DNA of 64,000 nt, taken from contig JALGXW010000021.1 of NCBI GenBank assembly GCA_029821875.1, positions 1-64,000 of the forward strand. The letters are read 5' to 3'. Source of the stretch: Candidatus Hebobacterum abditum (GTDB taxonomy: Bacteria > Armatimonadota > Hebobacteria > Hebobacterales > Hebobacteraceae). Below are positions 7,716-16,495 of the stretch, piece by piece. The position numbers and the translations under genes are program-made. Each line of letters opens with the position of its first letter. The stretch's first letter is position 1. A model generated the notes under the pieces. That model had not been told where the DNA came from. It saw only the letters and a list, made by a program, of their open reading frames with translations, and ran no database searches.

Positions 7716-8927
7716 TCAGGCGGCGAGTCGATACGCGATGATCTGAGTATCGGGGAAGAAGCGACGCTCGATGTTCGGCGGCAGCGCCTTGGCTGACTTC
7801 TCAGGTTTGGTCCACTGCTCCCCGCGATGAATCAGCGAGGGGACGGCGCCGCCCAGTGTGGCATGGCCGCGGTACTCGTTGTAGTAGATCTCGAAGTCCT
7901 GTAGCAGGTGGCTCAGATGATCGAGGCCGCGAATCACCGGCACCCGCTTCAGCCACTCGTACTTCAGCGTGAGGATGACTCGTTCGGTGACCGCGATGGA
8001 GCCGTGCTGGCCGACCGCGCCGAACCGCTGCTTCACGTCCCACGGGATCAGCAACTCCTGGAAGGCGTCGGAGAGGAAAACCTTCTCCTGGTCACTGATC
8101 AGGTACCGGGGAGCTCCGTGGCGCAGGAAGGCCTCCTCCATTGCGCCCACCACCCAGCCGGCGTTGGGTCCTTCCAGGGGACAGCAGGCCACCACCTTCC
8201 GGGAAAAGTGATCGATCGCCACGAGCACCCACGTCGGCCAGATGCCCCAGCGGAGGACCCGTGTCCGGTCGACAGTCCAGACGTGGTTGGGATAGCGGGC
8301 GACGATCGCTCGCGGGGTGGCCGGAGCCTTCCCAGCCTTTGCCGTCGCCGGTGCGTTCTTGGGCTTGGGCTGCAGCAGTATGTTCCGGACGGTCGAGGCC
8401 GCTACGAACACTCCCAGCAACCAGACGGTGTTGGCGATCCGATCCCGTCCGACGTACGGGTTCGCGTCGAAGATGCCCCAGATCATTCGGGCGAGTTCGA
8501 CCGGCGTCTTCCTCGGACTCTCCGTTGGTGCCTTCTTCCCGCCCAGATTGCCTCGCTCGGCCGCGTGCAGCCAGCGGTAGAGTGTTGACCGGGCGATCAG
8601 GAAGTGCTCGGTCACCTTGCTTCGAGGGATACCATAGTAGGTCATGTGCCAGAGCACGCGGAGCCGCTGCATCGGGGTGTAGCGCTTCCGAACAGGAGCT
8701 TCCCCGAACCGGTCTTTGAGCAGCCGCAGCTCAGACGTCAGTCGCCGGTTCTCGTCCCGCAATCGGGCTACTTCGCCCACGTCCCCGCCCGCGGCAGCGC
8801 TCTGCTGGAGCCAGAGCAACCGCTGCTGACCAGCCAACTGGGCACTCAACACCATAGATCGAACCATCAGGGCTGCGGCTGTTTGGATCACCTGCACAAA
8901 CACACCCTCCACAAGAAGAGACGGCAC
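7716..8927 (-). CDS. IS transposase, integrase-core DDE type (second element)
   Basis: A 403-residue DDE transposase. A coiled-coil segment (about 50-75) precedes a helix-turn-helix (about 85-122, IPRSKVTEHFLIARSTLYRWL). The integrase core has D220 (VWTVDRT), D279 (LISDQEKVF) and E315 (IAVTERV), giving DD(35)E spacing. The frame is intact. It is unrelated in sequence to the transposase at 204-1334 beyond the shared fold. The ATG at 8927 is the longest start; Met22 is an alternative. Element ends could not be fixed with confidence. The gene lies immediately upstream of, and divergent from, the subtilase. Confidence 0.85.
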   Translation of the reverse strand: MPSLLVEGVFVQVIQTAAALMVRSMVLSAQLAGQQRLLWLQQSAAAGGDVGEVARLRDENRRLTSELRLLKDRFGEAPVRKRYTPMQRLRVLWHMTYYGIPRSKVTEHFLIARSTLYRWLHAAERGNLGGKKAPTESPRKTPVELARMIWGIFDANPYVGRDRIANTVWLLGVFVAASTVRNILLQPKPKNAPATAKAGKAPATPRAIVARYPNHVWTVDRTRVLRWGIWPTWVLVAIDHFSRKVVACCPLEGPNAGWVVGAMEEAFLRHGAPRYLISDQEKVFLSDAFQELLIPWDVKQRFGAVGQHGSIAVTERVILTLKYEWLKRVPVIRGLDHLSHLLQDFEIYYNEYRGHATLGGAVPSLIHRGEQWTKPEKSAKALPPNIERRFFPDTQIIAYRLAA

Positions 8928-8935
8928 CCGGCGGT

Positions 8936-9020
8936 GCCGCCCAAAGGTCCCATATGGTAGAATGTCTCGGATTCGGATACAAGCCTACAGAGCACTGACC
9001 GGTGTCCCATCGCTACTTGA
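8936..9020 (+). repeat. IS21-type end/leader copy 1, next to subtilase
   Basis: The first 25 bases (8936-8960) are identical to 18198-18222 and include GGTCCCATATGGTAG. The match continues with gaps to about 9020, where GGTGT-CCATCGC-AC-TGA agrees with 18262-18281 at 17 of 20 bases. The copy at 18.2 kb runs on into the first codons of an IS21-type istA gene, so this copy is probably the same mobile-element end, here joined to the subtilase. Confidence 0.7.
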
Positions 9021-12000
9021 CAGGGGCACGGAGGCGCGGGCGAAGAACTGGCGACTGCGCGGCCCGGCGAACGCGGAGCTGGCACGGAGGGTGATGCAGG
9101 CGGCCCCGCGCTGCCAGGTGACGCGGCAGTATCGACTGTTCCCGTTCCTCGCGGGGAGGGTGGATGAGGAAGGGCTGCGGGAGCTGGCCGCGTGCCCCAC
9201 CGTGGAGGCGGTGTACCCGGATCGAGAAGTGAGGGCGGCGTTGGCCGAGAGCGGGCCCCTGATCGGACAGCCTACCGTCGAGGCGGCTGGCTATGATGGG
9301 ACCGGAGCGGGGATCGCGATCCTGGACACGGGGATCGATCACACACACCCAGACCTCGGGGGATCAGCGAGCGTGGATGAGTTCCCCAACTCGAAGGTGG
9401 TTGGTGGATACGATGTCATCAACGGGGATAGTCTGCCCATGGACGACTATTGGCATGGGACATATGTGGCGGGGATTGCGGCCGGAACGGGGACGACATA
9501 CAGAGGGATGGCTCCCGGTGCGCATTTGATCGCGGTAAAGGTCTTGGACTGGAGTGGCAGCGGGACTTCATCGACCGTGATTGCCGGGATCGAGTGGTGC
9601 ATCGAGCATCGCGACGACCACAACATCAGGGTGATTAACCTGAGCCTGGGCGACGGGACCGAGTGGTCAGACCCGGAGGAGTGTGACGCTTTGCCCGAGG
9701 CACAAGCATTTGCAGATGCGGTTGATAATGGGATGGTGGTCGTGGCAGCGGCTGGCAACGAGGAATACGACCGCGGAGTGTCGTGGCCGGCCTGTGTGAC
9801 AGATGCCATAGCGGTGGGGGCAACCTATGATGCGAGCTATGAGGACGACTTGCGCTATTCCGGCGGGTGCGTGGATGCAACTCCCTCGGTGGACGACATA
9901 GCCTGCTTCTCCAACCGGGGAGAATTGCCCGAGGTGTTCGCCCCGGGCGCGATCATCACCGGCGCGGACCTGGGCGGGAGCTACAGAGACGCTGCGGGGA
10001 CCTCGGCGTCGGCGCCGCACGTGGCGGGGGCGGCGGCTGTGCTGTTCGACAGGCTCGGGCTGGATACGAGCCCGGAGGAGATCAGGGGGAGGCTGACGCG
10101 CACGGGGGTACAGATCGTCGATCCGCTCACCGGTGTCGCGACACCGCGGGTGGACCTGGCACGAGCGGTCGACAACCTACCCGTCTCGGGCCCCGACTTG
10201 GTCGTGACGCACGTCATGGCGGACAGAGATTCAGGGCTGGTGGGGGAGGCGCTGGAGTTGAACGTGACGGTCCAGAACAGCGGCGACGAAGCTTCGGGGC
10301 CGTGCACGGTGTCGGTGGTGTTGTCGGTGAACGGGATTCCCTCTCCGCAGGACCGGGCGCTGATCGCCGTGGCCGTTCCCCCGCTGAGCCCGGGCGAGGC
10401 ACATGCGAGTGGGTGGGTAGGTCGAACAGTTCCGGACCTCAGGCCCCGAGAGTACCGCGTGGGAGCGTATGTTGACAGCAGCTACGCGGTGGCCGAGAGG
10501 GATGAGACGAATAACGGGATGGTGGGCGCCGGGCTGACGGTGGAGGGGCTGAGTTCCTATGTCATGCAGAGCAACATCCCGGAGTCGATGCTGAAGGGGC
10601 AGCCCCATGAGATCAGTGTGACGCTGTGGAACGGCGGGACGAGGGCGTGGACCGAGGCCGAGGGATTCGCGCTGAAGGCGGCGTCACCGGAGGGGACGGA
10701 GAGATGGGGGATCACCACGGTGCCGCTTCCGGGGGGGCAGACGGTTGATGTGGGACAAACGGTGACATTCACCTTCAGTGTGACGGCGCCGAATGAACCT
10801 GGGCTCTATCCCTGTCACTGGCGGATGGCGCGCGGAGCGGACTACTTCGGGGAGCTGGCGACGGGCGCGACGAAGACGCAGGTGGTCGAAGACACGATGT
10901 ACGGACAATGGCGGCCCGCAGTGAGTGGGGACTGGGCGGCCTACATGGACTACCGCGGGCTCTACGGCGACCTCTTCATACCGGCGATCTCAGTGATGCA
11001 TCTTCCTACCCTATGGACGGTCACGCTGCCGGACGATATCGACTTCCCACGCGATGGGACGGGTGTTCCGAGCCCTCCGTATACGTACTTCGATGTCCGC
11101 AGCCACTACTTCCCGGACATCTCGGCGACCTGGGTGACCTGGTGTGCGGACGACAGGCTGAGAGCGGGAGATGACCCGCTGGACCCCGAGTCGGTCTGGT
11201 ACCTCCAAGTGACGGCCTACAATGTGCAGGAAGCTGAGGAGCTTCCAAGACGGATCGTCTACGGCGAGTGGGACGCGGTCTTTCCATCAATCGATGGCAA
11301 TCTCATCGTGTGGGAGGACTATCGGAACGACCCAGACCGGGTGTGGGACCCCTCGGACTCTATGGGCGATGATGCCGACATCTACATCCATGACCTGGAG
11401 ACGAGCACGACCCATCCGCTGTGCACAGCGCCCGGGCCGCAGTTGCTTCCGCGGATCTCGGGTGATCTCGTGGTGTGGGAGGACTGGCGAGACACCACGC
11501 CGGATGCCCAATCTGACATCTACCTCTATGACCTCGCGATGGATACCGATGGCGACGGGATGCCTAACTGGAGAGACTCAGATCGCCCGAGCCCGGATCC
11601 GGCCGAGACGATGGTGACGGACAGCCGCTGGTCCGAGCAGTGTCCGGACATATCGGGAAGACACGTGGTGTGGCTGGACCTGAGAAGAGACACCGGTACG
11701 GGCAGCGTGATGGACCTCTACCTGCGGGACCTAGACGCTGCCACCGCGACGGCGGTGGCGATCGACCCGGCGACATCCAGAGAGCAGCCGCGAGTGGAGG
11801 GGACGAAGGTCACGTGGACGGATCACCGCCGCGGCCAGGGCGACCTGTACTGGGTGGACACAGCGACTGGGGCTGGGGGGCCGGTTGCCGAGCGCTACGC
11901 CGACGAAGGATATTCAGGCATGTCTGGGGACCGGGTGATATACCTCAAGCACGTTGCGACACTGACGCGGGATGATCCTGGCGTCGCGCCCCGCAGGCCT

Positions 12001-12630
12001 TGGTCGGTCTACAATATCTGGGTGGATGACATGCTGCCGGCGGGGTCCGTGGGGGTCCATACATTCATCGATGTGCCAAGCGACTTCTGGGCCTGGCAGT
12101 ACGTAGAAGCGGCAGTGGAACACGGAGTGGTGCGCGGGTTCGAGGATGGCACATACCAGCCAGGCCGGGATGTCACCCGCGATCAGATGGCCGTCTACAT
12201 CTCCCGCGCCCTGGCCGGCGGAGACGAGAACGTCGCCGACTTCACCGGCACGCCCACCTTCCCCGATGTTCCCGGAGGGTTCTGGGCGCTCGACTACGTG
12301 GAGTACGCCGTCGCCCAGAACGTAGTGGCCGGTTACGGGGATGGCACCTACCATCCCGAGTATGAAGTGACCCGCGATCAGATGGCCGTCTACGTGGCCC
12401 GCGCCCTGGTTGCGCCCAGCGGCGAGGCCGCGCTAGCCGACTACGTCCCGGCCGACCCGCGCAACTTCCCCGACGTGCCGACCGATCACTGGGCCTACAC
12501 GCACGTCGAGTACTGCGCCGGGAATGGCGTCGTGGCCGGCTACCTCGACGGGCTCTACCACCCCGAAATCGTCGTCACCCGCGACCAGATGGCCGTCTAC
12601 GTGGCGAGGGCGTTTGGGCTGACGGGGTAG
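8962..12630 (+). CDS. Subtilisin-like serine protease with CARDB, propeller and C-terminal SLH domains
   Basis: A 1222-residue multi-domain protease. An I9-like propeptide (about 38-92, QYRLFPFLAGRVDEEGL) is followed by an S8 catalytic domain with D122 (ILDTGID), H165 (WHGTYVAG), oxyanion N266 (AAAGNEE) and S348 (AGTSASAPHVAG). A CARDB-type beta domain (about 405-530) and another beta domain (to about 645) come next. A propeller-like region has repeats ending in VVWEDYRND, VVWEDWRD, VVWLDLRRD and VTWTDHRRG. Three SLH repeats fill about 1017-1222 and should anchor it to the cell surface. No signal peptide is visible: the first 20 or so residues look encoded by an IS21-type leader, so the original N-terminus may be lost. 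The native start is uncertain. Confidence 0.88.
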   Translation: MSRIRIQAYRALTGVPSLLDRGTEARAKNWRLRGPANAELARRVMQAAPRCQVTRQYRLFPFLAGRVDEEGLRELAACPTVEAVYPDREVRAALAESGPLIGQPTVEAAGYDGTGAGIAILDTGIDHTHPDLGGSASVDEFPNSKVVGGYDVINGDSLPMDDYWHGTYVAGIAAGTGTTYRGMAPGAHLIAVKVLDWSGSGTSSTVIAGIEWCIEHRDDHNIRVINLSLGDGTEWSDPEECDALPEAQAFADAVDNGMVVVAAAGNEEYDRGVSWPACVTDAIAVGATYDASYEDDLRYSGGCVDATPSVDDIACFSNRGELPEVFAPGAIITGADLGGSYRDAAGTSASAPHVAGAAAVLFDRLGLDTSPEEIRGRLTRTGVQIVDPLTGVATPRVDLARAVDNLPVSGPDLVVTHVMADRDSGLVGEALELNVTVQNSGDEASGPCTVSVVLSVNGIPSPQDRALIAVAVPPLSPGEAHASGWVGRTVPDLRPREYRVGAYVDSSYAVAERDETNNGMVGAGLTVEGLSSYVMQSNIPESMLKGQPHEISVTLWNGGTRAWTEAEGFALKAASPEGTERWGITTVPLPGGQTVDVGQTVTFTFSVTAPNEPGLYPCHWRMARGADYFGELATGATKTQVVEDTMYGQWRPAVSGDWAAYMDYRGLYGDLFIPAISVMHLPTLWTVTLPDDIDFPRDGTGVPSPPYTYFDVRSHYFPDISATWVTWCADDRLRAGDDPLDPESVWYLQVTAYNVQEAEELPRRIVYGEWDAVFPSIDGNLIVWEDYRNDPDRVWDPSDSMGDDADIYIHDLETSTTHPLCTAPGPQLLPRISGDLVVWEDWRDTTPDAQSDIYLYDLAMDTDGDGMPNWRDSDRPSPDPAETMVTDSRWSEQCPDISGRHVVWLDLRRDTGTGSVMDLYLRDLDAATATAVAIDPATSREQPRVEGTKVTWTDHRRGQGDLYWVDTATGAGGPVAERYADEGYSGMSGDRVIYLKHVATLTRDDPGVAPRRPWSVYNIWVDDMLPAGSVGVHTFIDVPSDFWAWQYVEAAVEHGVVRGFEDGTYQPGRDVTRDQMAVYISRALAGGDENVADFTGTPTFPDVPGGFWALDYVEYAVAQNVVAGYGDGTYHPEYEVTRDQMAVYVARALVAPSGEAALADYVPADPRNFPDVPTDHWAYTHVEYCAGNGVVAGYLDGLYHPEIVVTRDQMAVYVARAFGLTG

Positions 12631-12637
12631 CTGGCCG

Positions 12638-12658
12638 GCTTCGGTGCCCGACCGAGGC
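12638..12658 (+). terminator. Hairpin after the subtilase gene
   Basis: GCTTCGGT (12638-12645) pairs with ACCGAGGC (12651-12658), with one G-T pair, 8 bases after the stop. A short T run (12667-12670) follows after 8 bases. Possible transcription terminator. Confidence 0.45.
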
Positions 12659-12666
12659 AGCGAACG

Positions 12667-12688
12667 TTTTGGGAGCAAGCTCCCGAAA
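12667..12688. repeat. Near-perfect palindrome TTTTGGGAGC-aa-GCTCCCGAAA
   Basis: A 10-bp stem with one G-T pair and almost no loop, the second of three hairpins in the 237-bp gap between the two SLH genes. It could assist termination or be a protein-binding site. Confidence 0.5.
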
Positions 12689-12743
12689 CAGCTGAGACGA
12701 CATGCCCACCCTGTCAAGACCCCGCAGAGGGATTCTTGGGGGC

Positions 12744-12768
12744 TGGGCAGGAGGGAAGCTCCTGCCCA
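12744..12768. repeat. Perfect 10-bp hairpin before propeller-SLH gene
   Basis: TGGGCAGGAG (12744-12753) and CTCCTGCCCA (12759-12768) form a perfect stem around a 5-base loop, about 100 bp before the next start. There is no T run. It may lie in the leader of the next gene. Confidence 0.5.
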
Positions 12769-12867
12769 ACGAAGATCTGGGCAGTGACGCTGCCCCGCTG
12801 AGCTTCCCCCTGAGTGCGACCAGATCGCGCCGCATCATCTGCGGAATCCAGCTAGAGGGGGTGTGCG

Positions 12868-15318
12868 ATGAAGACTCTCCGACTTCTCCTCCCGTTCGCT
12901 ATCCTGCTGTATATGTGTGTCGCTCTTGCATCTGGCGAAGAAATCGGCGTGGCCTGGCGGAGCTCGTCCTACGGCACGAGGTCGCTTGCCGTGAACTCAG
13001 CGGACGGCTCCTGCTGGCTGGTCAGTTCTGCAGACGGACAGGTTGTCCACCTGAGCGCCGAGGGCGTCGAGCTCGGGCGAAGCGAGGCGCTCACCATGGC
13101 GATACAAGTGACGGTTAACCCAGCCGACGGCTCCTGCTGGGTCAGCGATGCCCGCCGGGAATCGATCATGCATCTGAGCGCCGAAGGCCTCGTGCTATCT
13201 GAGACCCCTGGCTTCAGCCTGCCCGAATCGGTCTCGGTCAACGCGACCGATGGTTCGGTCTGGGTGACCGACGGCCACCTATCCGATGTCATCCATCTTG
13301 GCGCAGACGGCGTCGAGCTGTGGCGCGGCGGAGACTTCCAGGGCCCCGAGGCGGTAGCCGTAAACCCGACCGATGGATCATGTTGGGTGGCCGATAGCTC
13401 GGGATGGCGTGTCGTTCACCTCGCCGCCGATGGTACCGAGCTCTGGCGGAGCGAGAGCGTTGTCTACCCGCGGTGGCTAGCGGTCAACCCGACTGACGGC
13501 TCATGCTGGGCCACGATCGAATCCGACCCGCCAGAGGTCGTCCACTTCGCCGCGAACGGCGATGAGCTATGGCGAGGGAATACCTTCAACCACCCAAGGC
13601 AGCTCGCGGTGAACGCCTCTGATGGGTCATGCTGGGTGACCGACTCGGAGTTTGGACACGTTGGACAGGTAATCCATCTGTCGTCGACCGGCGCTGAACT
13701 CTGGAGGGAGACGAACTTCTACGAGCCGTGGGCGGTCTCGGTCAACTCGACCGACGGCCGCTGCTGGGTCTCAGATGTGGGCAGCAACGAGCTCACTGTG
13801 CTGGAATCCGACGGCTCGCTCGCGTGGCAGACCGTCGGATTCGCGTCGCCCATATCCGTTGCAGTGAACGCCGCCAACAGTTCGTGTTGGGTGGCCGATA
13901 TGTCTGCCAACCGAGTGGTCCACCTGAGCCCGGAGGGGATGGAGCTGTCAGACACCAGGGGGTTCCACCAGCCGCTCTCAGCCTCCGTGAATCCGACCGA
14001 CGGGTCCTGCTGGGTGGCCGACAGCTTCAATGGCGAGGTCGTCCGGCTCTCTGCCGACGGCACCGAGGAACTGCGCGTTGGTGGCTTCGGCCAGCCAGTC
14101 TCGGTCTCCGTGGACCCAGCCGACGGCTCTTGTTGGGTGGCCGACGAGACCGACGAAGTGGTCGTCCATCTCTCTGCCCCCGGCGCGGAGCTCTGGCGCG
14201 GGGGTGGATTCTCACAACCCCGCGGCGTGGCCGTCGATCCCAGGGACGGCTCTTGCTGGGTCGCGCACAACGGCCAAGTGGTGAAGCTCTCGGCGTCGGG
14301 CGCCGAACTCTGGCGCGGCACGGGGTTTGCCTTGCCCCACTGCGTTGCGGTCAACCCCACCGACGGCTCCTGTTGGGTGGGGGAGCTGGGGGGATATGTC
14401 TCGTCACCAGGGCGCGACCCCACCTCCGCCGGGAAGTCCGAGGGCGTGTCCGCCGCCGGGTCTCGGACCGGCTACCTGTTTCACCTGTCGGCCCAGGGCG
14501 CGGAGTTGTCTCGCGTTACCACCACGGTTGAGATCTGGGCAGTTGCAGTGGACCCGACCGATGGTTCCTGCTGGGCCGCAGACAAGGGCTGGACGGAGGG
14601 ACAGGTGCTCCACTGCGCGGCGGATGGGACGCTGCTATCTCAGCTCTCGGGCCTCGACTGGCCATCCGGAGTCTCCGTTGACCCGAACACTGGAGACTGC
14701 TGGGTCGCCGACCGCGGGGGCTCGGCTGTCATGCGGCTCGTGGCGCCCACTTTCCCCGACGTGCCCTTCTCCTGGTGGGCCCACGATGAGATCGAGGCCT
14801 GCGTCGAGGCCGGCGTCGTCGCCGGCTATGGCGACGGTACGTATCAACCGGGCAATCCAGTCACCCGTGACCAGATGGCAGTCTACATCTCCCGAGCGCT
14901 GGCGGGTGGGGATGAGAACGTGCCGGGCTTCACCGACACGCCCACCTTCCCCGATGTCGGCGACACCCATTGGGCGCTGAAGTACGTGGAGTACGCCGTC
15001 TCTTGTAGTGTCGTCGGCGGATACCTCGACGGCACTTACCATCCTGAGTATCCAGTGACCAGAGACCAGATGGCCGTCTACGTGGCCCGTTCCATCTGCG
15101 ACCCGACGGGCGAAGACGGCCTAGCCGACTACGTCCCGGCCGACCCGCGGGACTTCCCCGACGTGGCCTCTGACTTCTGGGCCTACAAGCACGTGGAGTA
15201 CTGCGTAGAGAACGGAGTCGTCGCCGGCTACCTCGACGGGCTCTACCACCCCGAAATCGTCGTCACCCGCGACCAGATGGCGGTGTACGTGGCGAGGGCG
15301 TTTGGGCTGTCAGCGTAG
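12868..15318 (+). CDS. Secreted 14-repeat beta-propeller protein with C-terminal SLH anchor
   Basis: An 816-residue exported protein. The signal peptide is about 1-23, and a strong ribosome site (AGAGGGGG) precedes the ATG. Residues about 35-625 hold 14 tandem repeats of about 41 residues, with a core like VAVNPTDGSCWVAD followed by VVHLSADGTELWR. This is an NHL/SMP-30-like propeller pattern, and 14 copies would suit two seven-bladed propellers. Nearly every repeat has a Cys before the Trp, which is unusual for an extracellular protein. Three SLH repeats (about 628-816) match those of the subtilase, in places base for base. The role is unknown; propellers of this kind often bind ligands or proteins. 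It lies 237 bp downstream of the subtilase on the same strand. Confidence 0.85.
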   Translation: MKTLRLLLPFAILLYMCVALASGEEIGVAWRSSSYGTRSLAVNSADGSCWLVSSADGQVVHLSAEGVELGRSEALTMAIQVTVNPADGSCWVSDARRESIMHLSAEGLVLSETPGFSLPESVSVNATDGSVWVTDGHLSDVIHLGADGVELWRGGDFQGPEAVAVNPTDGSCWVADSSGWRVVHLAADGTELWRSESVVYPRWLAVNPTDGSCWATIESDPPEVVHFAANGDELWRGNTFNHPRQLAVNASDGSCWVTDSEFGHVGQVIHLSSTGAELWRETNFYEPWAVSVNSTDGRCWVSDVGSNELTVLESDGSLAWQTVGFASPISVAVNAANSSCWVADMSANRVVHLSPEGMELSDTRGFHQPLSASVNPTDGSCWVADSFNGEVVRLSADGTEELRVGGFGQPVSVSVDPADGSCWVADETDEVVVHLSAPGAELWRGGGFSQPRGVAVDPRDGSCWVAHNGQVVKLSASGAELWRGTGFALPHCVAVNPTDGSCWVGELGGYVSSPGRDPTSAGKSEGVSAAGSRTGYLFHLSAQGAELSRVTTTVEIWAVAVDPTDGSCWAADKGWTEGQVLHCAADGTLLSQLSGLDWPSGVSVDPNTGDCWVADRGGSAVMRLVAPTFPDVPFSWWAHDEIEACVEAGVVAGYGDGTYQPGNPVTRDQMAVYISRALAGGDENVPGFTDTPTFPDVGDTHWALKYVEYAVSCSVVGGYLDGTYHPEYPVTRDQMAVYVARSICDPTGEDGLADYVPADPRDFPDVASDFWAYKHVEYCVENGVVAGYLDGLYHPEIVVTRDQMAVYVARAFGLSA

Positions 15319-15460
15319 CGCTTCTTGGGGCGAACGTCGCGCCGGTGCCGCGCTCGGATTGCCCAGGAGGGATGACGCGACATCGACGCATTGGGCCCAT
15401 AACTGTGCCCTATGGGCCCAGTGTTCGTTTGACTTGTCCGCCGACCTGAGCGAGTTATGT

Positions 15461-15595
15461 AGCCAGGAGTTGCTGGGGAATGCCGATCTCCAGACCACGG
15501 CTCGCCACCTACACTCGGACACGCGGACGAAGCTGGCAGCGGTGGGGAAGCTGGCTGCGCGATTTGTCGCCGAACGCGGAGCACGCAGCAGATGA
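15461..15595 (+). pseudogene. C-terminal relic of a tyrosine recombinase/integrase
   Basis: The translated stretch QELLGNADLQTTARHLHSD resembles the C-terminal catalytic helix region of XerC/D-type integrases, which reads ELLGHxxxxTTxxYxH. The catalytic Tyr is replaced by His, and no Arg-His-Arg part of the domain is found upstream, so this is a dead fragment. It lies between the propeller-SLH gene and thiM, in a 409-bp stretch with no other visible gene. Confidence 0.6.
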
Positions 15596-15727
15596 CACTC
15601 GCCATGCCCTCAGCGGGCACTGTCTTACCTAGAAGCTCTATCCGGGCCTTCTGACAGCTCTTGGGGGTGCCCCACCGCCATGTAACAAGTGCAGGAGGCA
15701 CGCTCCTTCCCTGCGGGTTCCTCCGCC

Positions 15728-16495
15728 CTAGCCAGGTTCGCCGGGCACGTGGGTGAGTTCGGTGTAGACGGCGTCGCGGTATTGGACGGGGCCTGAGGGG
15801 TTGAGGGCGGAGGCACGCTGGGCGGCCTGGCGGTAGAAGGTGAGGGCGGCGACGGTGGCGTCGTGGGGGCGGTCGGGTCTGGCGCCGAGGAAGCAGCCGA
15901 TGACCGAGGTGGCGACACAGCCGCTCCCGACGAAGGTCTTCATACGCTCTGAGCCGCCATCCACCCAATCGAGGCGCTCGCCGGAGACGATGAGGTCCCT
16001 CTCGCCGGTGGCCGCGACGACGGCTCCGGTGGCCGTGGCGAGGGCCTTGGCGGGGGCGGCGATGTCGGCGACGTGGCCGCTCTCGACGCCTCGCACCTCT
16101 GCTTCTTCGCCGGCGAGGATGGCGATCTCTCCGGCGTTGCCCTTGAGGACCGTGATGCGCAGCTCCCGGAGGAGACGCAGGGCCGTCCCGGTGCGGAAGG
16201 GGGTGGCGCCGGCCCCGACAGGGTCGAGCACGATGGGGATGCCCAGCTCGTTGGCGCGGGCGCCGGCGATGAGCATGGCCTCGATCTGCTCGTCGTAGAG
16301 GGTGCCGATGTTGAGGACGAGGGCCTGCGCGAGGCGAACCATGTCGGCGGCCTCGCGGGGGCTGTTGGCCATCACGGGCAGGGCGCCGAGGTGGAGGGTG
16401 GCGTTGGCGCAGTCGCTCGTGGTGACCACGTTGGTGATGTGATGCACGAGCGGCTTGACGGCGTGGACGCGCCGCCGGAAGTCGGCAACGTTCAT
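15728..16495 (-). CDS. thiM: Hydroxyethylthiazole kinase
   Basis: A 255-residue kinase of the ThiM family, which phosphorylates 4-methyl-5-(2-hydroxyethyl)thiazole for thiamine salvage. Visible motifs include HHITNVVTTSDCANATL near the N-terminus, ANSPREAADMV, LDPVGAGATPFR, VLKGNAGEIAIL and the catalytic-loop VGSGCVATSVIGCFLG. Length and motif order are normal. It stands alone, with no thiD or thiE beside it. I looked in the upstream region for a TPP riboswitch and did not see the conserved blocks. Confidence 0.93.
   Translation of the reverse strand: MNVADFRRRVHAVKPLVHHITNVVTTSDCANATLHLGALPVMANSPREAADMVRLAQALVLNIGTLYDEQIEAMLIAGARANELGIPIVLDPVGAGATPFRTGTALRLLRELRITVLKGNAGEIAILAGEEAEVRGVESGHVADIAAPAKALATATGAVVAATGERDLIVSGERLDWVDGGSERMKTFVGSGCVATSVIGCFLGARPDRPHDATVAALTFYRQAAQRASALNPSGPVQYRDAVYTELTHVPGEPG

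Noticed and set aside
12950..14750. Possible CRISPR-like array (regular repeats about 123 bp apart)
   Set aside because: The repeats are coding, in frame, and the spacers are not unique: it is a propeller protein.
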